Positions 40,178 to 50,522 are shown, counted from the first letter of the stretch. The stretch is 64,000 nt of DNA from Marinobacter sp. JH2 (GCF_004353225.1 NZ_CP037934.1:558001-622000); one strand, 5' to 3'. The notes: a model not told the origin generated them from the letters alone. Program-made: numbers and translations.

Positions 40178-40430
40178 TGGTGGTGGAAGGTTGGGTACTA
40201 CCTGAAAAGGATAGCAGTTCCGGGTTTGCTCGTATAAGGACGCGGTTTCAAAGCCCTATGGGCGAGCTCAAAAATAATCGGTTGTCCGAATTGACGTTTA
40301 TGCCGGCGGCTTCGTCATTTTTGCCATAGCCGAAAATGTGACGGGGTACTCATAATATAATGCGATGGACTATCACGTTTAGCTGTGATGTCGGCAACAA
40401 AAACAAAGATAATAATACGGAGCCCTTGCG

Positions 40431-41747
40431 ATGCGTTTAACTGCCCACCTACCACCACTTTTTATGGCGCTGATTCTCGCCGGCTGCATGGGTGAAAATG
40501 ACAGTGCGGGTGAAACGAACGGCCCCGCTGAGTCCCAGGATTCTACGGTACAAAGCGAGTCCGGCGAGCCGGAGAACGATTCTTCAGTAACCATTTCCGT
40601 TGAGGATGGCGCTAAGCCCGTGGTGTTTGTTGGCAGCAACTGGGACGGTGTTATCGATGTCATTGACGGTGAAAGCTACGTAAAGATTGGCCGCATTAAC
40701 GGCATTCCGGATAAAGATGAGCGGATGCGAGAAATATGGCTCAACCCGATCAAACTGGCGGCGTTTCACGGCATCGCGTTGTTGATCGGGGAGGGGCATA
40801 ACCAATACGTCGATGACATGTACAGTACCCGCAACGGGGAGCTGTTGATCGTTTCCCGGCCAAGCTTTGCGGATGCGGTAGCCATTGATATTGCCTCGAA
40901 CACCATCGTATGGCGGTTTGAAGTTGACGGTATTCGCTCTGACCACATGGCGTTGTCGCCGGATGGCGCGGAGGTGGCTGTCTCAGCTTCAACAGGCAAG
41001 GTGGTGCACATTTTGGATGTGTGGACCGGTGAAGAAAAAGCCCGTTTTCCGACCGGTAATTCCCCTCACGAAAACGTGTACTCGAAGGACGGTAATAAAA
41101 TTTATCACGCCAGTATCGGGCATGTTTTCACCGCAGCAGACCGTGGCGCACTTAAAAATATAAAAGGCGAGCGCATCTTCAAGGTTGTGGATACGCAAAC
41201 CTGGGAAGACATCAAAAGCTTCGATATCAGCGAAAAGCTGGCGGAAGCGGGTTATCCCAACATGAGCCCGGCCATTCGGCCGATGGCGCACACCGAGGAT
41301 GAAAAGTTCTTCTACTTCCAGCTTTCATTCTTACATGGGTTTGTTGAATACGATATGGAGAACGACAAAATTACGCGGGTCGCGAATCTTCCGAACCGGG
41401 TGCCGGATTTACCCGTTGAGTTATACGTCAATGACTCCGCACACCATGGCATCTCGATGGGTGCCGATGATGAAAAGCTGTGTGTTGCCGGCACCATGAG
41501 TGATTACGTGGCCATCGTTGATCGCAAAACCTTTGACTATGAACTGTTGGAAGGCTTGGGTGAGAAGCCCTATTGGATTACCCGTGATGCGTCAGGCGAG
41601 AACTGTTTTGTGTCCTGGAGTGGCACGGATCAGATGTCGGTGATCAGCATTGAGCGGGCAGAAGAAGTGGTTCGAGTCGATGTCGGAGATCATCCACAAC
41701 GTATCCGGGAAGGCAGTGTGCCAGACGGCTGGACAACACCGTTCTAA
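40431..41747 (+). CDS. Lipoprotein with YncE-like beta-propeller
   Basis: A 438-residue lipoprotein: signal 'MRLTAHLPPLFMALILAGCM' with lipobox 'LAGC', then an acidic Ser/Glu-rich linker (about 20-55), then WD40/YVTN-like repeats ('VDVIDGESYVKIGRINGIPD' style strands, 'HMALSPDGAEVAVSASTG', 'VVHILDVWTGEEKARFPTGN', 'CVAGTMSDYVAIVDRKTFD'). Such propellers bind partners or quinone cofactors; no quinoprotein residues are evident. It ends 37 bp before the ceramidase gene in the same direction, so a role beside that enzyme at the cell surface is likely but unproven. Confidence 0.75.
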   Translation: MRLTAHLPPLFMALILAGCMGENDSAGETNGPAESQDSTVQSESGEPENDSSVTISVEDGAKPVVFVGSNWDGVIDVIDGESYVKIGRINGIPDKDERMREIWLNPIKLAAFHGIALLIGEGHNQYVDDMYSTRNGELLIVSRPSFADAVAIDIASNTIVWRFEVDGIRSDHMALSPDGAEVAVSASTGKVVHILDVWTGEEKARFPTGNSPHENVYSKDGNKIYHASIGHVFTAADRGALKNIKGERIFKVVDTQTWEDIKSFDISEKLAEAGYPNMSPAIRPMAHTEDEKFFYFQLSFLHGFVEYDMENDKITRVANLPNRVPDLPVELYVNDSAHHGISMGADDEKLCVAGTMSDYVAIVDRKTFDYELLEGLGEKPYWITRDASGENCFVSWSGTDQMSVISIERAEEVVRVDVGDHPQRIREGSVPDGWTTPF

Positions 41748-41784
41748 CGCGAAAAAACATCGCCAACGATCAACAGGAAGTGTC

Positions 41785-44265
41785 ATGAAAAATAATAAAG
41801 TGGATTTGATGTCTCGTCATTTGGGACTGGCGTTCGCTAGTGCTTTATTGATGGCTTGCGGCGGCGATCAAGGTAGTTCTGACGTTGTTTCTCAATCACC
41901 AGTCAATGAGCCCGGCTCCTCCGTTGAAGTTGAGCCAAACGTGGCGGCTTTTGCCAATCCTGAATTGGCGCAGTGTGTGATGGAAAGCCCGCTGCGTGAG
42001 GTCGGCAAAGGGATGGATGCGCCCTCGATGGAGAAGCCTGCTGCGAAGAGTGTTCAGGCGCTAGCGCAGGAGAGTGTCGGATCGTGCACCGCTAACCGGG
42101 AATTCCGGTTTGGTAGTGGGTTGTCGGATATTACCGGCCCCGTTGCCCTGAAAAGTGGCGCGGGCTGGGAAGACTCCGGGCAGGTGATGCACGGCCTTCA
42201 CCAGCGCCAGTATGCACGGGCGTTCGCCATAGAATCGCCCTGCAACGACAAACGGGTGATGTTTGTTTCTGCCGATATTGGTTTGATGTGGGGATCCATC
42301 CGTAACGGTGTGCTTGCCGCTTTGGCAAAAGATCCTGAGCTGGCGGCTGAATATACCGCTGACAACCTCATGCTGTCGGCGACTCATACCCATAATGGGC
42401 CCGCTGGCTATGCGCATCACGAGGCCGGAAACGCGCTGCATTTGGGGTTCGATTCACTGGTCTACGAGACCATTGTCGGGGGAATTGTTGATGCCATCGT
42501 TCGCGCACATCGGAATATCGAAGCCAACGAGCAAACCGCTCCGATCGAAATGGCCGTAGGTGAGCTGTTGGACACCAACATCAACCGCTCGCGCCCCGCT
42601 TATGCAATGAACCCCGAAGAAGAGCGGCAGCAGTACCGGAATGTCCGGGGCGAAGAAGTGGATGTGGCTAAAACCATGGTGCAATTAAATCTTCGCCGCA
42701 AGAGCAGTAGCCCGGTGGGTGTGATTAACTGGTTTGGTGTGCACCCAACGGTTATGGGGCCAGAAGTGCCCTACGTGAGCTCGGATGTGAAAGGGTTTGC
42801 ATCGCTAGGTTTCGAGCAGATCATGGCCACGGAGTATCGGGCTGATCCAGGCAAAGACAGCTTCGTGGCGGCGTTTGCTCAAGCGGATGAGGGTGATGCT
42901 TCCCCGAATATCTTTATTAACGATTTTCCGCATCCAGACCCTCGCCGTGGAGGCGGGGAGACCCCCATGGATTCGAACGCCATTTCCGGTACCAAACAAT
43001 TGGCTCGTGCGCTCGAACTTTGGCAAGACGGCCAGCCATTATCGGGTGGGGTGGATTACCGTTTGATGCATGTGCAAATGAACAAGGTCACTGTCACGGA
43101 TCCGAACGTTCTTTCTCGACTTGAGCATCCTCCTGAACTGGATGAGGCTAAAAAACAAACCTGCAATGCAGCCCTCGGCGTATCGTTCCCGGCGGGTGCG
43201 GAAGATGGCCCGGGGCCCATCAGTCAGGAAGGCCTGACCTGCAGCGCTTCACCCGATCTGCTGCGCAGTGCCGCCGCGGATTTTGCAGGCTTGACCGAAA
43301 TGGCCATGCCACTGAAGCTGGTAAGTGATCTGTTGTTGTGCAACGTGCAACATTTACCCGTGCTAGGACTGGGTTGCCATGCCGAAAAGCCTATCTTGCT
43401 TCCTACCAACCTTGGTGAAATTGCCGGTGGGTTACCGAACAAGGTAGCCGGCTTGTTGGGCTTAACGTCTAATTTCGAACCGGCTTTGCATCCGTTGCAG
43501 ATATTCCAGCTTGGCAATCTAGCATTGGTAGGTTTGCCATGGGAAGTTACAACCATGTCCGCCCGGCGCTTACGGGACATGGTTCAGGAAGAGCTGGCTC
43601 CTGCAGGCGTTGATACCGTGGTGGTTGCCGGGCTTGTGAATGGATATGTGCATTATCTGACTACCCGGGAAGAATACGCCAGTCAGCAATACGAGGGCGC
43701 ATCAAACGCGTTTGGCCCCTGGAGCCTTGCCGCCGTTACCCAGGAACTCCGTAAATTAGCGGATTCGATGGTGCTGGGTACGGTTTTACCTGTCGGACCG
43801 GCGTTGCCAAAGGTGAAACCTGTGCTGCGCAGGCTCCCCTACATTCCAAGCGATAGCCCCGGTGAACAAGCGTTTGGAACGGTGCTTGAGGATGTACCTG
43901 CTTTAGCTGCTCCGGGCGACGAGGTCACCGCCCGGTTTCAGGCCAGTCACCCTCGTAACGATCTGATGCTGAACGACAGTTATGTCTATGCAGAACGGCT
44001 CAACAAAAATGGCCGTTGGGATGTCGCAGCAACAGACCGTTCGCCGAACCTGTTGTACACCTGGCACCCGAAATTCTTGCCTGCGTTTACCATGGAGCTG
44101 CCTTATACAGGCGCATCGGAAGCGACGGTGGCTTGGCAGTTGCCAAGAAACCTGGAACCTGGAACTTATCGCCTGAGAGCGAAAGGTGTGGCAAAACCGG
44201 GCGGTGCCTGGGAAGGAGTGAGTGGGACGTTTGAAGTGGCTGGGAAGAGCGGGGCTTGTCCGTAG
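41785..44265 (+). CDS. Neutral/alkaline ceramidase, lipoprotein form
   Basis: An 826-residue exported ceramidase, hydrolysing the N-acyl bond of ceramide-type lipids. After a lipoprotein signal ('LLMACGGD') come the family motifs 'RFGSGLSDITGPVA', the zinc-ligand 'LSATHTHNGPAGYAHH', 'VGVINWFGVHPTVMG' (His) and the nucleophile region 'FAQADEGDASPN' (Ser), then 'GLVNGYVHYLTTREEYASQQ' with 'YEGAS'. A C-terminal Ig-like domain starts about residue 690. ATG 41785 was chosen for the signal peptide; the frame from 41650 overlaps the previous gene. Known homologues release sphingosine and fatty acid. Confidence 0.9.
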   Translation: MKNNKVDLMSRHLGLAFASALLMACGGDQGSSDVVSQSPVNEPGSSVEVEPNVAAFANPELAQCVMESPLREVGKGMDAPSMEKPAAKSVQALAQESVGSCTANREFRFGSGLSDITGPVALKSGAGWEDSGQVMHGLHQRQYARAFAIESPCNDKRVMFVSADIGLMWGSIRNGVLAALAKDPELAAEYTADNLMLSATHTHNGPAGYAHHEAGNALHLGFDSLVYETIVGGIVDAIVRAHRNIEANEQTAPIEMAVGELLDTNINRSRPAYAMNPEEERQQYRNVRGEEVDVAKTMVQLNLRRKSSSPVGVINWFGVHPTVMGPEVPYVSSDVKGFASLGFEQIMATEYRADPGKDSFVAAFAQADEGDASPNIFINDFPHPDPRRGGGETPMDSNAISGTKQLARALELWQDGQPLSGGVDYRLMHVQMNKVTVTDPNVLSRLEHPPELDEAKKQTCNAALGVSFPAGAEDGPGPISQEGLTCSASPDLLRSAAADFAGLTEMAMPLKLVSDLLLCNVQHLPVLGLGCHAEKPILLPTNLGEIAGGLPNKVAGLLGLTSNFEPALHPLQIFQLGNLALVGLPWEVTTMSARRLRDMVQEELAPAGVDTVVVAGLVNGYVHYLTTREEYASQQYEGASNAFGPWSLAAVTQELRKLADSMVLGTVLPVGPALPKVKPVLRRLPYIPSDSPGEQAFGTVLEDVPALAAPGDEVTARFQASHPRNDLMLNDSYVYAERLNKNGRWDVAATDRSPNLLYTWHPKFLPAFTMELPYTGASEATVAWQLPRNLEPGTYRLRAKGVAKPGGAWEGVSGTFEVAGKSGACP

Positions 44266-44288
44266 CTTACGTGAAATGCCGGGGCGAG

Positions 44289-45230
44289 TTAGCCGGTAGA
44301 GTCGGTAGACAACAAAGCGTTTTGCGATACCGTACAGTTACGCCTTGCGGCTTTTCCCATATACAGAACGTTATCGGCTCTTTTCATCAATGAATCGTAT
44401 GAGGTATCGGTCGGCAGAAACGTGGCTACCCCCATAGTGGCGGTGGCCCTAAAGCTAACCTTATCGAGTTTGAATTCTGATTGTTCTATTAACTTGCGTA
44501 TGCGTTCGGCCAGCGTTACCGCATTTTCCAGATTCGTGTTTGGCAGAATGATCGCAAATTCTTCTCCGCCAATTCGGCACCCTACATCCAGTGGCCGGAG
44601 TACTTGCCGAACCATTTTTGAGGTACTGGTCAGTACCAAATCGCCAGCGGCGTGGCCGTATTGATCATTTATCTTTTTGAAGTGATCAAAATCGAACATG
44701 ATCACGGAGGTGGGCAACCCCCAGCGAACGTACCCTGAGAATTGTGCGTTTAGCTGGATTTTGAAGTGTTTCCGGTTGTAGAAACCCGTCATCTCATCAG
44801 TTAACGACTCTAACGTCAGACGGGCTTCTAACTCACGTTGGTAGGTGACATCTCTGACCAGTGCCATGGCTACTTTCGCGCCATCCAAAACAATGGTATT
44901 GATCATAATGTCAACCGGTACTTCTTGACCGTTTGAGCGAACGCCCGAAAAACGCTTTTCTTCCCCCATTGGCCGCAGAACCGGCTTTTTGAAATAGCCG
45001 TTGACGTGTTTCCGGTGAGCGTTGCGCAGGGGCATGGGGATAATCGTGCTTAGATCTGAGCCCTTAAGCTCGTCTACTGCATAACCAAACATGCTGCCTG
45101 CAAGTGCGTTAACGAGCACAATCTTATGGTTTTGATCAACGATAACCACCGCATCTGGCAACGACTCGATAAACGGCAACAGGTTGTCGGACGTTGTGGT
45201 GAGCGGAGCGTTAGTGTTGATGGCTGTCAT
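44289..45230 (-). CDS. PAS-GGDEF diguanylate cyclase
   Basis: A 313-residue cytoplasmic c-di-GMP synthase. The N-terminal PAS domain (about 15-130: 'ESLPDAVVIVDQNHKIVLVN', 'RFSGVRSNGQEVPVDI') would sense a small ligand or redox state; it ends in the usual 'DVTYQRELEARL' linker helix. The GGDEF domain (about 150-310) has 'DEMTGFYNRKHF', 'VIMFDFDHFKKINDQYGH' and active-site 'CRIGGEEFAIILP' (GGEEF), so it should be active. It has no I-site (RxxD) five residues before that motif, hence weak product feedback. Divergent from the antiporter. Confidence 0.9.
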   Translation of the reverse strand: MTAINTNAPLTTTSDNLLPFIESLPDAVVIVDQNHKIVLVNALAGSMFGYAVDELKGSDLSTIIPMPLRNAHRKHVNGYFKKPVLRPMGEEKRFSGVRSNGQEVPVDIMINTIVLDGAKVAMALVRDVTYQRELEARLTLESLTDEMTGFYNRKHFKIQLNAQFSGYVRWGLPTSVIMFDFDHFKKINDQYGHAAGDLVLTSTSKMVRQVLRPLDVGCRIGGEEFAIILPNTNLENAVTLAERIRKLIEQSEFKLDKVSFRATATMGVATFLPTDTSYDSLMKRADNVLYMGKAARRNCTVSQNALLSTDSTG

Positions 45231-45497
45231 AGGCAGCGGAATCCGGTCGGGGAACCTTAAATATGTGTACTCTTGAAGTATATATTGCGAACCTGTGAAT
45301 TCCTATTCATTTTCATTGGAGTACCGAACGGGTGGAAGGTGGGTTGAATATTCTCAAAGTTGGGCGCCAGGAATTTCAAAGAAAAAGACTTGTAAGGTAC
45401 TGCTTTGTTGCGTCTTTTCCTCGATGGTTGTGCTAGTTTTCAGGGGAGCTGGAAGGAATAGCCGTATCGTAAAACCATAACGTGGTACTCATAACAG

Positions 45498-47384
45498 ATG
45501 ACCTCCTACTTCATTCAAGCATTTATCTATCTCCTGGCTGCGGTCATTGCCGTGCCCTTAGCAAAACGTCTTGGCCTGGGCTCTGTGCTTGGCTATCTGG
45601 TCGCAGGTGTTGTAATAGGGCCTGTCCTGGGCCTTGTTGGCCAAGAAACCACCACCATTCAGCATTTTGCCGAGTTTGGTGTGGTGATGATGCTGTTCCT
45701 GATAGGGATGGAAATCGATCCGAAAGCACTCTGGGCAATGAAAGTGCGATTGTTGGGGCTCGGCGGTTTGCAGGTTTCTCTGACGGCTGCTGTTGGTATG
45801 TCTGTAGCCTGGTGGCTGGGCGTTGTTTGGCAGACTGCGCTGACCATTGGGCTTATTTTTGCACTGTCGTCGACGGCGATTGTGCTGCAAACACTGGATG
45901 AAAAAGGGTTGGCGAAAACGGAGGGTGGGCGTAACACGTTTTCGGTTCTGTTGTTCCAAGACATAGCCGTCATACCGATGCTTGCCCTTATTCCTTTACT
46001 GGCACTGCCTAATCTTAAGGAAAGTGCGAACTCCACGACGCACTCGGAGTCGGGGCTGAGCCTCGTCGAGCACCTGCCCGGTTGGGGGCATGCGTTGGTT
46101 GTGGTAGGGGCTGTGGCGTTTGTTATTGTCGGCGGCTACTACCTGAGCCGACCGTTGTTTCGTTATGTGGTGCAGTCCGGGTTGCGTGAGGTGTTTACGG
46201 CCACAGCACTGATGTTAGTGATCGGCATCGCGGCATTGATGAGCGTGGTGAACCTATCTCCAGCCCTCGGAGCTTTTCTCGCGGGGGTGGTGCTGGCCAA
46301 CAGTGAGTTTCGTCATGAGCTAGAGGCCAATATCGAGCCCTTTAAGGGGTTGCTGCTGGGGCTGTTCTTTATCACAGTTGGCGCCGGTATCAACTTCGAG
46401 GTGTTGGCGGCCGAGTGGGGCACGGTGGTGTCTCTGGGTATAGCCGTCATTGTTGGCAAGGCATTGGTGCTGCTTGCGCTTGCTCAATTGTTTGGCGTGC
46501 GCAGCACCAATGGCTGGTTGTTTACCCTAGGGCTGGCGCAAGCGGGTGAATTTGGTTTTGTGCTGCTCACCTATAGTGTGCAAAGCCATGTAATCCCGTT
46601 GGAAGCATCTCAGGTTCTGTCGTTGGTTGTTGCGCTTTCCATGTTCCTGACTCCTCTGCTGTTCATCGTATACGACTACGTTGTATTGCCACGTTACCGG
46701 CGTGCCAAAAGCGATGAGCCTGAAGCCGATACGATTGATGAAGAAGCCCCTGTTATCGTGGCGGGGGTAGGGCGTTTTGGCCAAATCGTGTGCCGTTTAC
46801 TGCGGGCAAATAACGTTCCCATCGTGGTGCTCGATCACGAGCTTGAGCAGATTGAAAACGTTCGCCAGATCAAAATCAAAAGTTTCTTCGGGGATGCCAG
46901 TCGGCCCGATTTGTTGGAAAAATCCGGTATCGCCAAAGCGCGGTTGCTGGTGGTGGCGATTGATGACAGGGAACGCACAGTGGCTATGGTGGAACATGTA
47001 AAGCGGTTCTTCCCCGGTGTTTGGGTGTTGGCCCGGGCATTTGATCGCGGCCATGGTTATCAACTTAGGGTTGCCGGTGCGGATGATGTCGTCAGTGAAA
47101 CCTACCATTCGGCGCTCGAGCTCGGTAGCCATGCGCTTACCGCCATGGGCGTGCATCCATTGAGAGCAAGGCAGATGACCTGGACCTTCGTTGATAACGA
47201 GCGAGCTCATGAAGATGAGTTGTTCGAGGCCTGGAAGGAAATCGAAGAGGGCATTCATTTCAGTCCGAGGTATGGCGAGTTATTCATGAAGCTGGAAGGG
47301 GCCTTGAACAACGCGATGGATCGCGAATGGGAAGAGCCCAAGCCAGAAGATGTTCCAATTTGGACGCCACCGAAAACCCACTAG
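45498..47384 (+). CDS. Kef-type monovalent cation:proton antiporter with KTN domain
   Basis: A 628-residue CPA2 antiporter like KefB/KefC. Residues 1 to about 390 form about 12 helices ('AVIAVPLAKRLGLGSVLGYL', 'FLIGMEIDPKALW', 'ALSSTAIVLQTLDEKG'). Then a TrkA-N/KTN nucleotide-binding domain ('VIVAGVGRFGQIVCRLLRAN', 'VVLDHELEQIENVRQ', 'FFGDASRPDLLEKSGIAKA'). Probably exports K+ on electrophile or glutathione signals, as in E. coli, though regulatory specificity cannot be read. Ends at a terminator 130 bp downstream. Confidence 0.9.
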   Translation: MTSYFIQAFIYLLAAVIAVPLAKRLGLGSVLGYLVAGVVIGPVLGLVGQETTTIQHFAEFGVVMMLFLIGMEIDPKALWAMKVRLLGLGGLQVSLTAAVGMSVAWWLGVVWQTALTIGLIFALSSTAIVLQTLDEKGLAKTEGGRNTFSVLLFQDIAVIPMLALIPLLALPNLKESANSTTHSESGLSLVEHLPGWGHALVVVGAVAFVIVGGYYLSRPLFRYVVQSGLREVFTATALMLVIGIAALMSVVNLSPALGAFLAGVVLANSEFRHELEANIEPFKGLLLGLFFITVGAGINFEVLAAEWGTVVSLGIAVIVGKALVLLALAQLFGVRSTNGWLFTLGLAQAGEFGFVLLTYSVQSHVIPLEASQVLSLVVALSMFLTPLLFIVYDYVVLPRYRRAKSDEPEADTIDEEAPVIVAGVGRFGQIVCRLLRANNVPIVVLDHELEQIENVRQIKIKSFFGDASRPDLLEKSGIAKARLLVVAIDDRERTVAMVEHVKRFFPGVWVLARAFDRGHGYQLRVAGADDVVSETYHSALELGSHALTAMGVHPLRARQMTWTFVDNERAHEDELFEAWKEIEEGIHFSPRYGELFMKLEGALNNAMDREWEEPKPEDVPIWTPPKTH

Positions 47385-47516
47385 GTGCCCGTTGCCTCTC
47401 GCGGTCATGTCTGGAATAATTCATTTCACATATGGATATACAGAAAAGTTTCGCCGGAAGGCGAGACAGACGTGGGTCGGCGTTTTTTGCTTTCAACGAA
47501 ATGCCGGCGATCACAT

Positions 47517-47558
47517 AAAAGGGCAGATCAGTAACAGGCTGATCTGCCCTTTTGTTTT
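47517..47558. terminator. Strong intrinsic terminator between Kef gene and sstT
   Basis: GGGCAGATCAG (47521-47531) and CTGATCTGCCC (47539-47549) are perfect 11-bp arms with a 7-nt loop, flanked by AAAA and TTTTGTTTT, so it works in the plus direction and plausibly both. It separates the antiporter from sstT. Confidence 0.9.
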
Positions 47559-47633
47559 CTGGGTGGCAATTGTTCCGGTGGCGCATGAGTGCCGGGAGTG
47601 CGCCCGTTTTCGAATACTCAACAGGAGCTTGTT

Positions 47634-48857
47634 ATGTCCGCTCGGCTATACAGTATGTTTCGCCCGCTTCTCCAGCTGGGCCTGATTACCCAGATTGCCA
47701 TCGGCATCGTTGCTGGCGTTATCCTGGCGATCTCCCTGCCAGAAATGGCACAGTCGTTCTCATTGCTAGGCCAGTTATTCATTAAAGCTTTGAAGGCGGT
47801 TGCACCGATTTTGGTGTTCGTGCTTGTGATGACGGCTATCTCGGGTCACCAAAAGGGGCAGCCCACTAATATTCGCGATGTGATCGTGCTCTATGGTGTG
47901 GGTACTTTGGTTGCCGCATTGGTGGCGGTAGCGGCCAGCTTCGCCTTCCCAACGGAACTGGTTCTGGATATTCCGGAAGTCAGCGGTAATCCTCCGGGCA
48001 GTATCGTCGAGATTCTGAACAACCTGGTGCTGAGCGCTGTGACTAACCCGGTTACTGCGCTGATGGACGCGAACTTTATTGCCATTCTCGCCTGGGCTAT
48101 TGCGCTGGGCCTGATGCTGCGACACTCCAGCGAGGCAACCAGAAACGTACTCACTGATATGTCAGACGCGGTATCTGGTGTTGTGCGTATGATTATCAGT
48201 CTGGCGCCGCTGGGTATTTTTGGCCTTGTAGCCAATACCCTTGCCACGGCCGGCATTGGTGCGTTGCTGGGCTTCGGTCAGCTGCTCTCGGTTATCGTGG
48301 GCTGTATGTTGTTTGTGGCGTTGGTGACCAACCCGTTGATTGTGTTCTTCAAGTTGCGCCAGAACCCGTACCCGCTGGTTTTCGCTTGTCTTCGTGGCAG
48401 CGCCATCACAGCGTTTTTTACCCGTAGCTCTGCAGCTAATATTCCGGTTAACCTTGAGCTCAGTGAACGCTTGAAGTTGGACGCAGATACCTACGCAATT
48501 TCAATCCCTCTGGGTGCGACCATCAACATGGCGGGCGCTGCGATTACGATCTCTGTGATTACTTTGGCGGTGGTCAACACGCTGGGTATCCCCGTGGATT
48601 TCCCGACGGCATTGTTGTTGTGTGTGGTGTCGGCACTGGCGGCTTGTGGCGTATCGGGGGTGGCCGGTGGTTCGTTGTTGTTGATCCCATTGGCGACTAG
48701 CCTATTCGGTATTCCAACCGAAGTGGCCATGCAAGCAGTGGCCATTGGCTTTGTGATCAGCGTAGTACAAGACTCCACGGAAACGGCATTGAACTCGTCA
48801 ACCGACGTACTGTTTACCGCGACCGCCAGCCGTGCCGCTGAAGCTAAAGGCAAGTGA
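47634..48857 (+). CDS. sstT: Sodium:serine/threonine symporter
   Basis: A 407-residue inner-membrane transporter of the dicarboxylate/amino acid:cation (DAACS) family, matching SstT length (E. coli 414). Motifs are '[19 protein letters not shown]', '[18 protein letters not shown]', the hairpin Ser-rich '[20 protein letters not shown]', '[15 protein letters not shown]' and '[13 protein letters not shown]'. ATG 47634 with ACAGGAGC; the frame from 47589 is upstream of the ribosome site. The shikimate-kinase-like gene overlaps its stop. Confidence 0.92.
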   Translation: MSARLYSMFRPLLQLGLITQIAIGIVAGVILAISLPEMAQSFSLLGQLFIKALKAVAPILVFVLVMTAISGHQKGQPTNIRDVIVLYGVGTLVAALVAVAASFAFPTELVLDIPEVSGNPPGSIVEILNNLVLSAVTNPVTALMDANFIAILAWAIALGLMLRHSSEATRNVLTDMSDAVSGVVRMIISLAPLGIFGLVANTLATAGIGALLGFGQLLSVIVGCMLFVALVTNPLIVFFKLRQNPYPLVFACLRGSAITAFFTRSSAANIPVNLELSERLKLDADTYAISIPLGATINMAGAAITISVITLAVVNTLGIPVDFPTALLLCVVSALAACGVSGVAGGSLLLIPLATSLFGIPTEVAMQAVAIGFVISVVQDSTETALNSSTDVLFTATASRAAEAKGK

Positions 48858-49363
48858 TGGTGGACTCTCGAAATCTTGTCTTTATTGGCATGCCAGGGAG
48901 TGGCAAAAGTACCGTCGGGGTATTGGTGGCCAAGCGCCTTGGCCTAGGATTTGTTGATACCGACTTGCTGATTCAGCAAGAGGCGGGGCGAACCTTGCAG
49001 GATATCGTAGACCAGGATGGCTATGTTGCTCTGCGTCAGATCGAAGAGCAGGTTTTGCTAGGGCTCGATGTACAGGGGCAGGTCATCAGCACCGGCGGCA
49101 GTGCGGTCTACAGTGAAGCGGCGATGAAACACCTCAAAACCAATGGTACGGTGGTGTTTCTGGATATCCCTCTGGAGTGTGTCGTCGAGCGCATTGGCGA
49201 TTACAGTCTTCGGGGCATTTCCCGGCGTCCTGACCAATCGTTGTCGAATCTGTTTGATGAGCGATTTGCGTTGTACACGCAATACGCGGATTTGACGATT
49301 CAGAGTGAAGGAATGAATCAGGATCAGGTTTGCGAGGCTGTCATCACAGGGCTCGGAGCCTGA
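48857..49363 (+). CDS. Shikimate kinase-like protein
   Basis: A 168-residue P-loop kinase of the shikimate kinase fold. Walker A is 'GMPGSGKSTVG', followed by the metal/shikimate Asp in 'VDTDLLIQQEAG', Arg in 'ALRQIEEQVLL', 'STGGSAVYSE' (where GGG is usual) and 'RFALYTQYADLTI' with the Arg near the C-terminus. The lid region 'GISRRPDQSLSNLF' differs from the usual RPLL. It may be a second shikimate kinase or a relative with another small-molecule substrate. Translation coupled to sstT (ATG overlaps the TGA). Confidence 0.75.
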   Translation: MVDSRNLVFIGMPGSGKSTVGVLVAKRLGLGFVDTDLLIQQEAGRTLQDIVDQDGYVALRQIEEQVLLGLDVQGQVISTGGSAVYSEAAMKHLKTNGTVVFLDIPLECVVERIGDYSLRGISRRPDQSLSNLFDERFALYTQYADLTIQSEGMNQDQVCEAVITGLGA

Positions 49364-49400
49364 AACGCCCACATTATCGGATTTCTCTAAGGAAGGTAGT

Positions 49401-50522
49401 ATGCCGAGGTTTTTGCACACAGCAGACTGGCAAATGGGGCGTTCCTACAGCCGGTTTGAAATCGAAGACGGTGCTGCGCTGGTAGAAGCCCGCTTTGCGG
49501 GGATTGAAAAGCTTGCACAGTTGGCTAATGAGCATCAGTGCGATGCGGTGTTGGTGGCCGGAGATGTCTTTGATGCGCAAACGGTGTCTGACCGTACCAT
49601 TCGCCGTGTGTTTAATGCTACCAAAGACTTTACTGGCCCTTGGGTGATGTTGCCCGGCAATCACGATGCCGCACTGGCGGAAAGCGTGTGGACCCGGGCC
49701 CGGCGTTTGGGTGCGGTGCCAGATAACGTGCATCTGGCGCTGAGGCCCGAAGTCATCGCCCTGGACCCTCAAGGGTTGGCGATACTGTGTGCACCTCTGA
49801 CCCAGCGTCACACCTACGGCGACCTTACCGAACCCTTTTCTCAATACGAAACCCCGAATGATTTGCTCCGGATAGGTTTGGCTCATGGCAGTGTGCAAGG
49901 CCTGCTGTCTGAAGACATTGACGCCACCAACCCGATTGCGCCCGAGCGCGCGGATGCGAGTCGGTTGGACTACCTCGCCCTGGGAGACTGGCACGGGACC
50001 AAGCAAGTCAACGAGCGTACTTGGTACTCCGGGACTCATGAAGCTGAGCGGTTTCGGAACAACGATGCTGGTAATGCTCTCATTGTTGAAATTGCCACCC
50101 CCGGCGCTACTCCGTCGGTCGCTCGGGTGGCGACCGGCCAATACCAATGGCACCAGTGGCGGGAGACTCTGACGGTGGAGTCTGACCTTGAGGAGCTTCT
50201 CAAGCGGCTGGAAGCTTTGCCGGATGCGTCGGTGGTGGATCTTCGTCTTGAAGGCGCGATCACCTTAGCCGGCGAAGATCGGCTTCTGGATGCGCTCTCG
50301 GTGGCTGAAGCCCGGTTTCGCAGCATTCAATGCGACCGCAGTAACCTCCAGCTTGAACCTACTGATGATGATATCGCTGCATTGCATGCAGATGGTTATG
50401 TCGGTGAGGTGATTGGAGAGCTTCGGCAGCAACAACAAGAGCAACAAAGTGAAGAAGCGCGGGATGCGCTGGCGATTCTTGCCGGCTTGCTGAAAGACCG
50501 AGAGCAGGAGGCGGGCCAATGA
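49401..50522 (+). CDS. SbcD/Mre11-like DNA exonuclease subunit
   Basis: A 373-residue metallophosphatase-fold nuclease, partner of the SMC-like ATPase next to it. Phosphoesterase motifs: 'RFLHTADWQMGRSY' (D-x-H replaced by D-x-Q), 'VLVAGDVFDAQTV', 'MLPGNHDAAL', 'IGLAHGSVQG' and 'YLALGDWHGTKQV'. This resembles the short YhaO/SbcD subgroup. It processes DNA ends or hairpins in the family. The last four bases overlap the ATPase gene (ATGA), so subunits are made in step. The Gln in motif I is a deviation. Confidence 0.82.
   Translation: MPRFLHTADWQMGRSYSRFEIEDGAALVEARFAGIEKLAQLANEHQCDAVLVAGDVFDAQTVSDRTIRRVFNATKDFTGPWVMLPGNHDAALAESVWTRARRLGAVPDNVHLALRPEVIALDPQGLAILCAPLTQRHTYGDLTEPFSQYETPNDLLRIGLAHGSVQGLLSEDIDATNPIAPERADASRLDYLALGDWHGTKQVNERTWYSGTHEAERFRNNDAGNALIVEIATPGATPSVARVATGQYQWHQWRETLTVESDLEELLKRLEALPDASVVDLRLEGAITLAGEDRLLDALSVAEARFRSIQCDRSNLQLEPTDDDIAALHADGYVGEVIGELRQQQQEQQSEEARDALAILAGLLKDREQEAGQ

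Noticed and set aside
40313..40380. Possible Pho box before the propeller/ceramidase genes
   Set aside because: TCGTCAT and several CAT-type words occur, but no pair has the 11-bp spacing, so I do not call a site.
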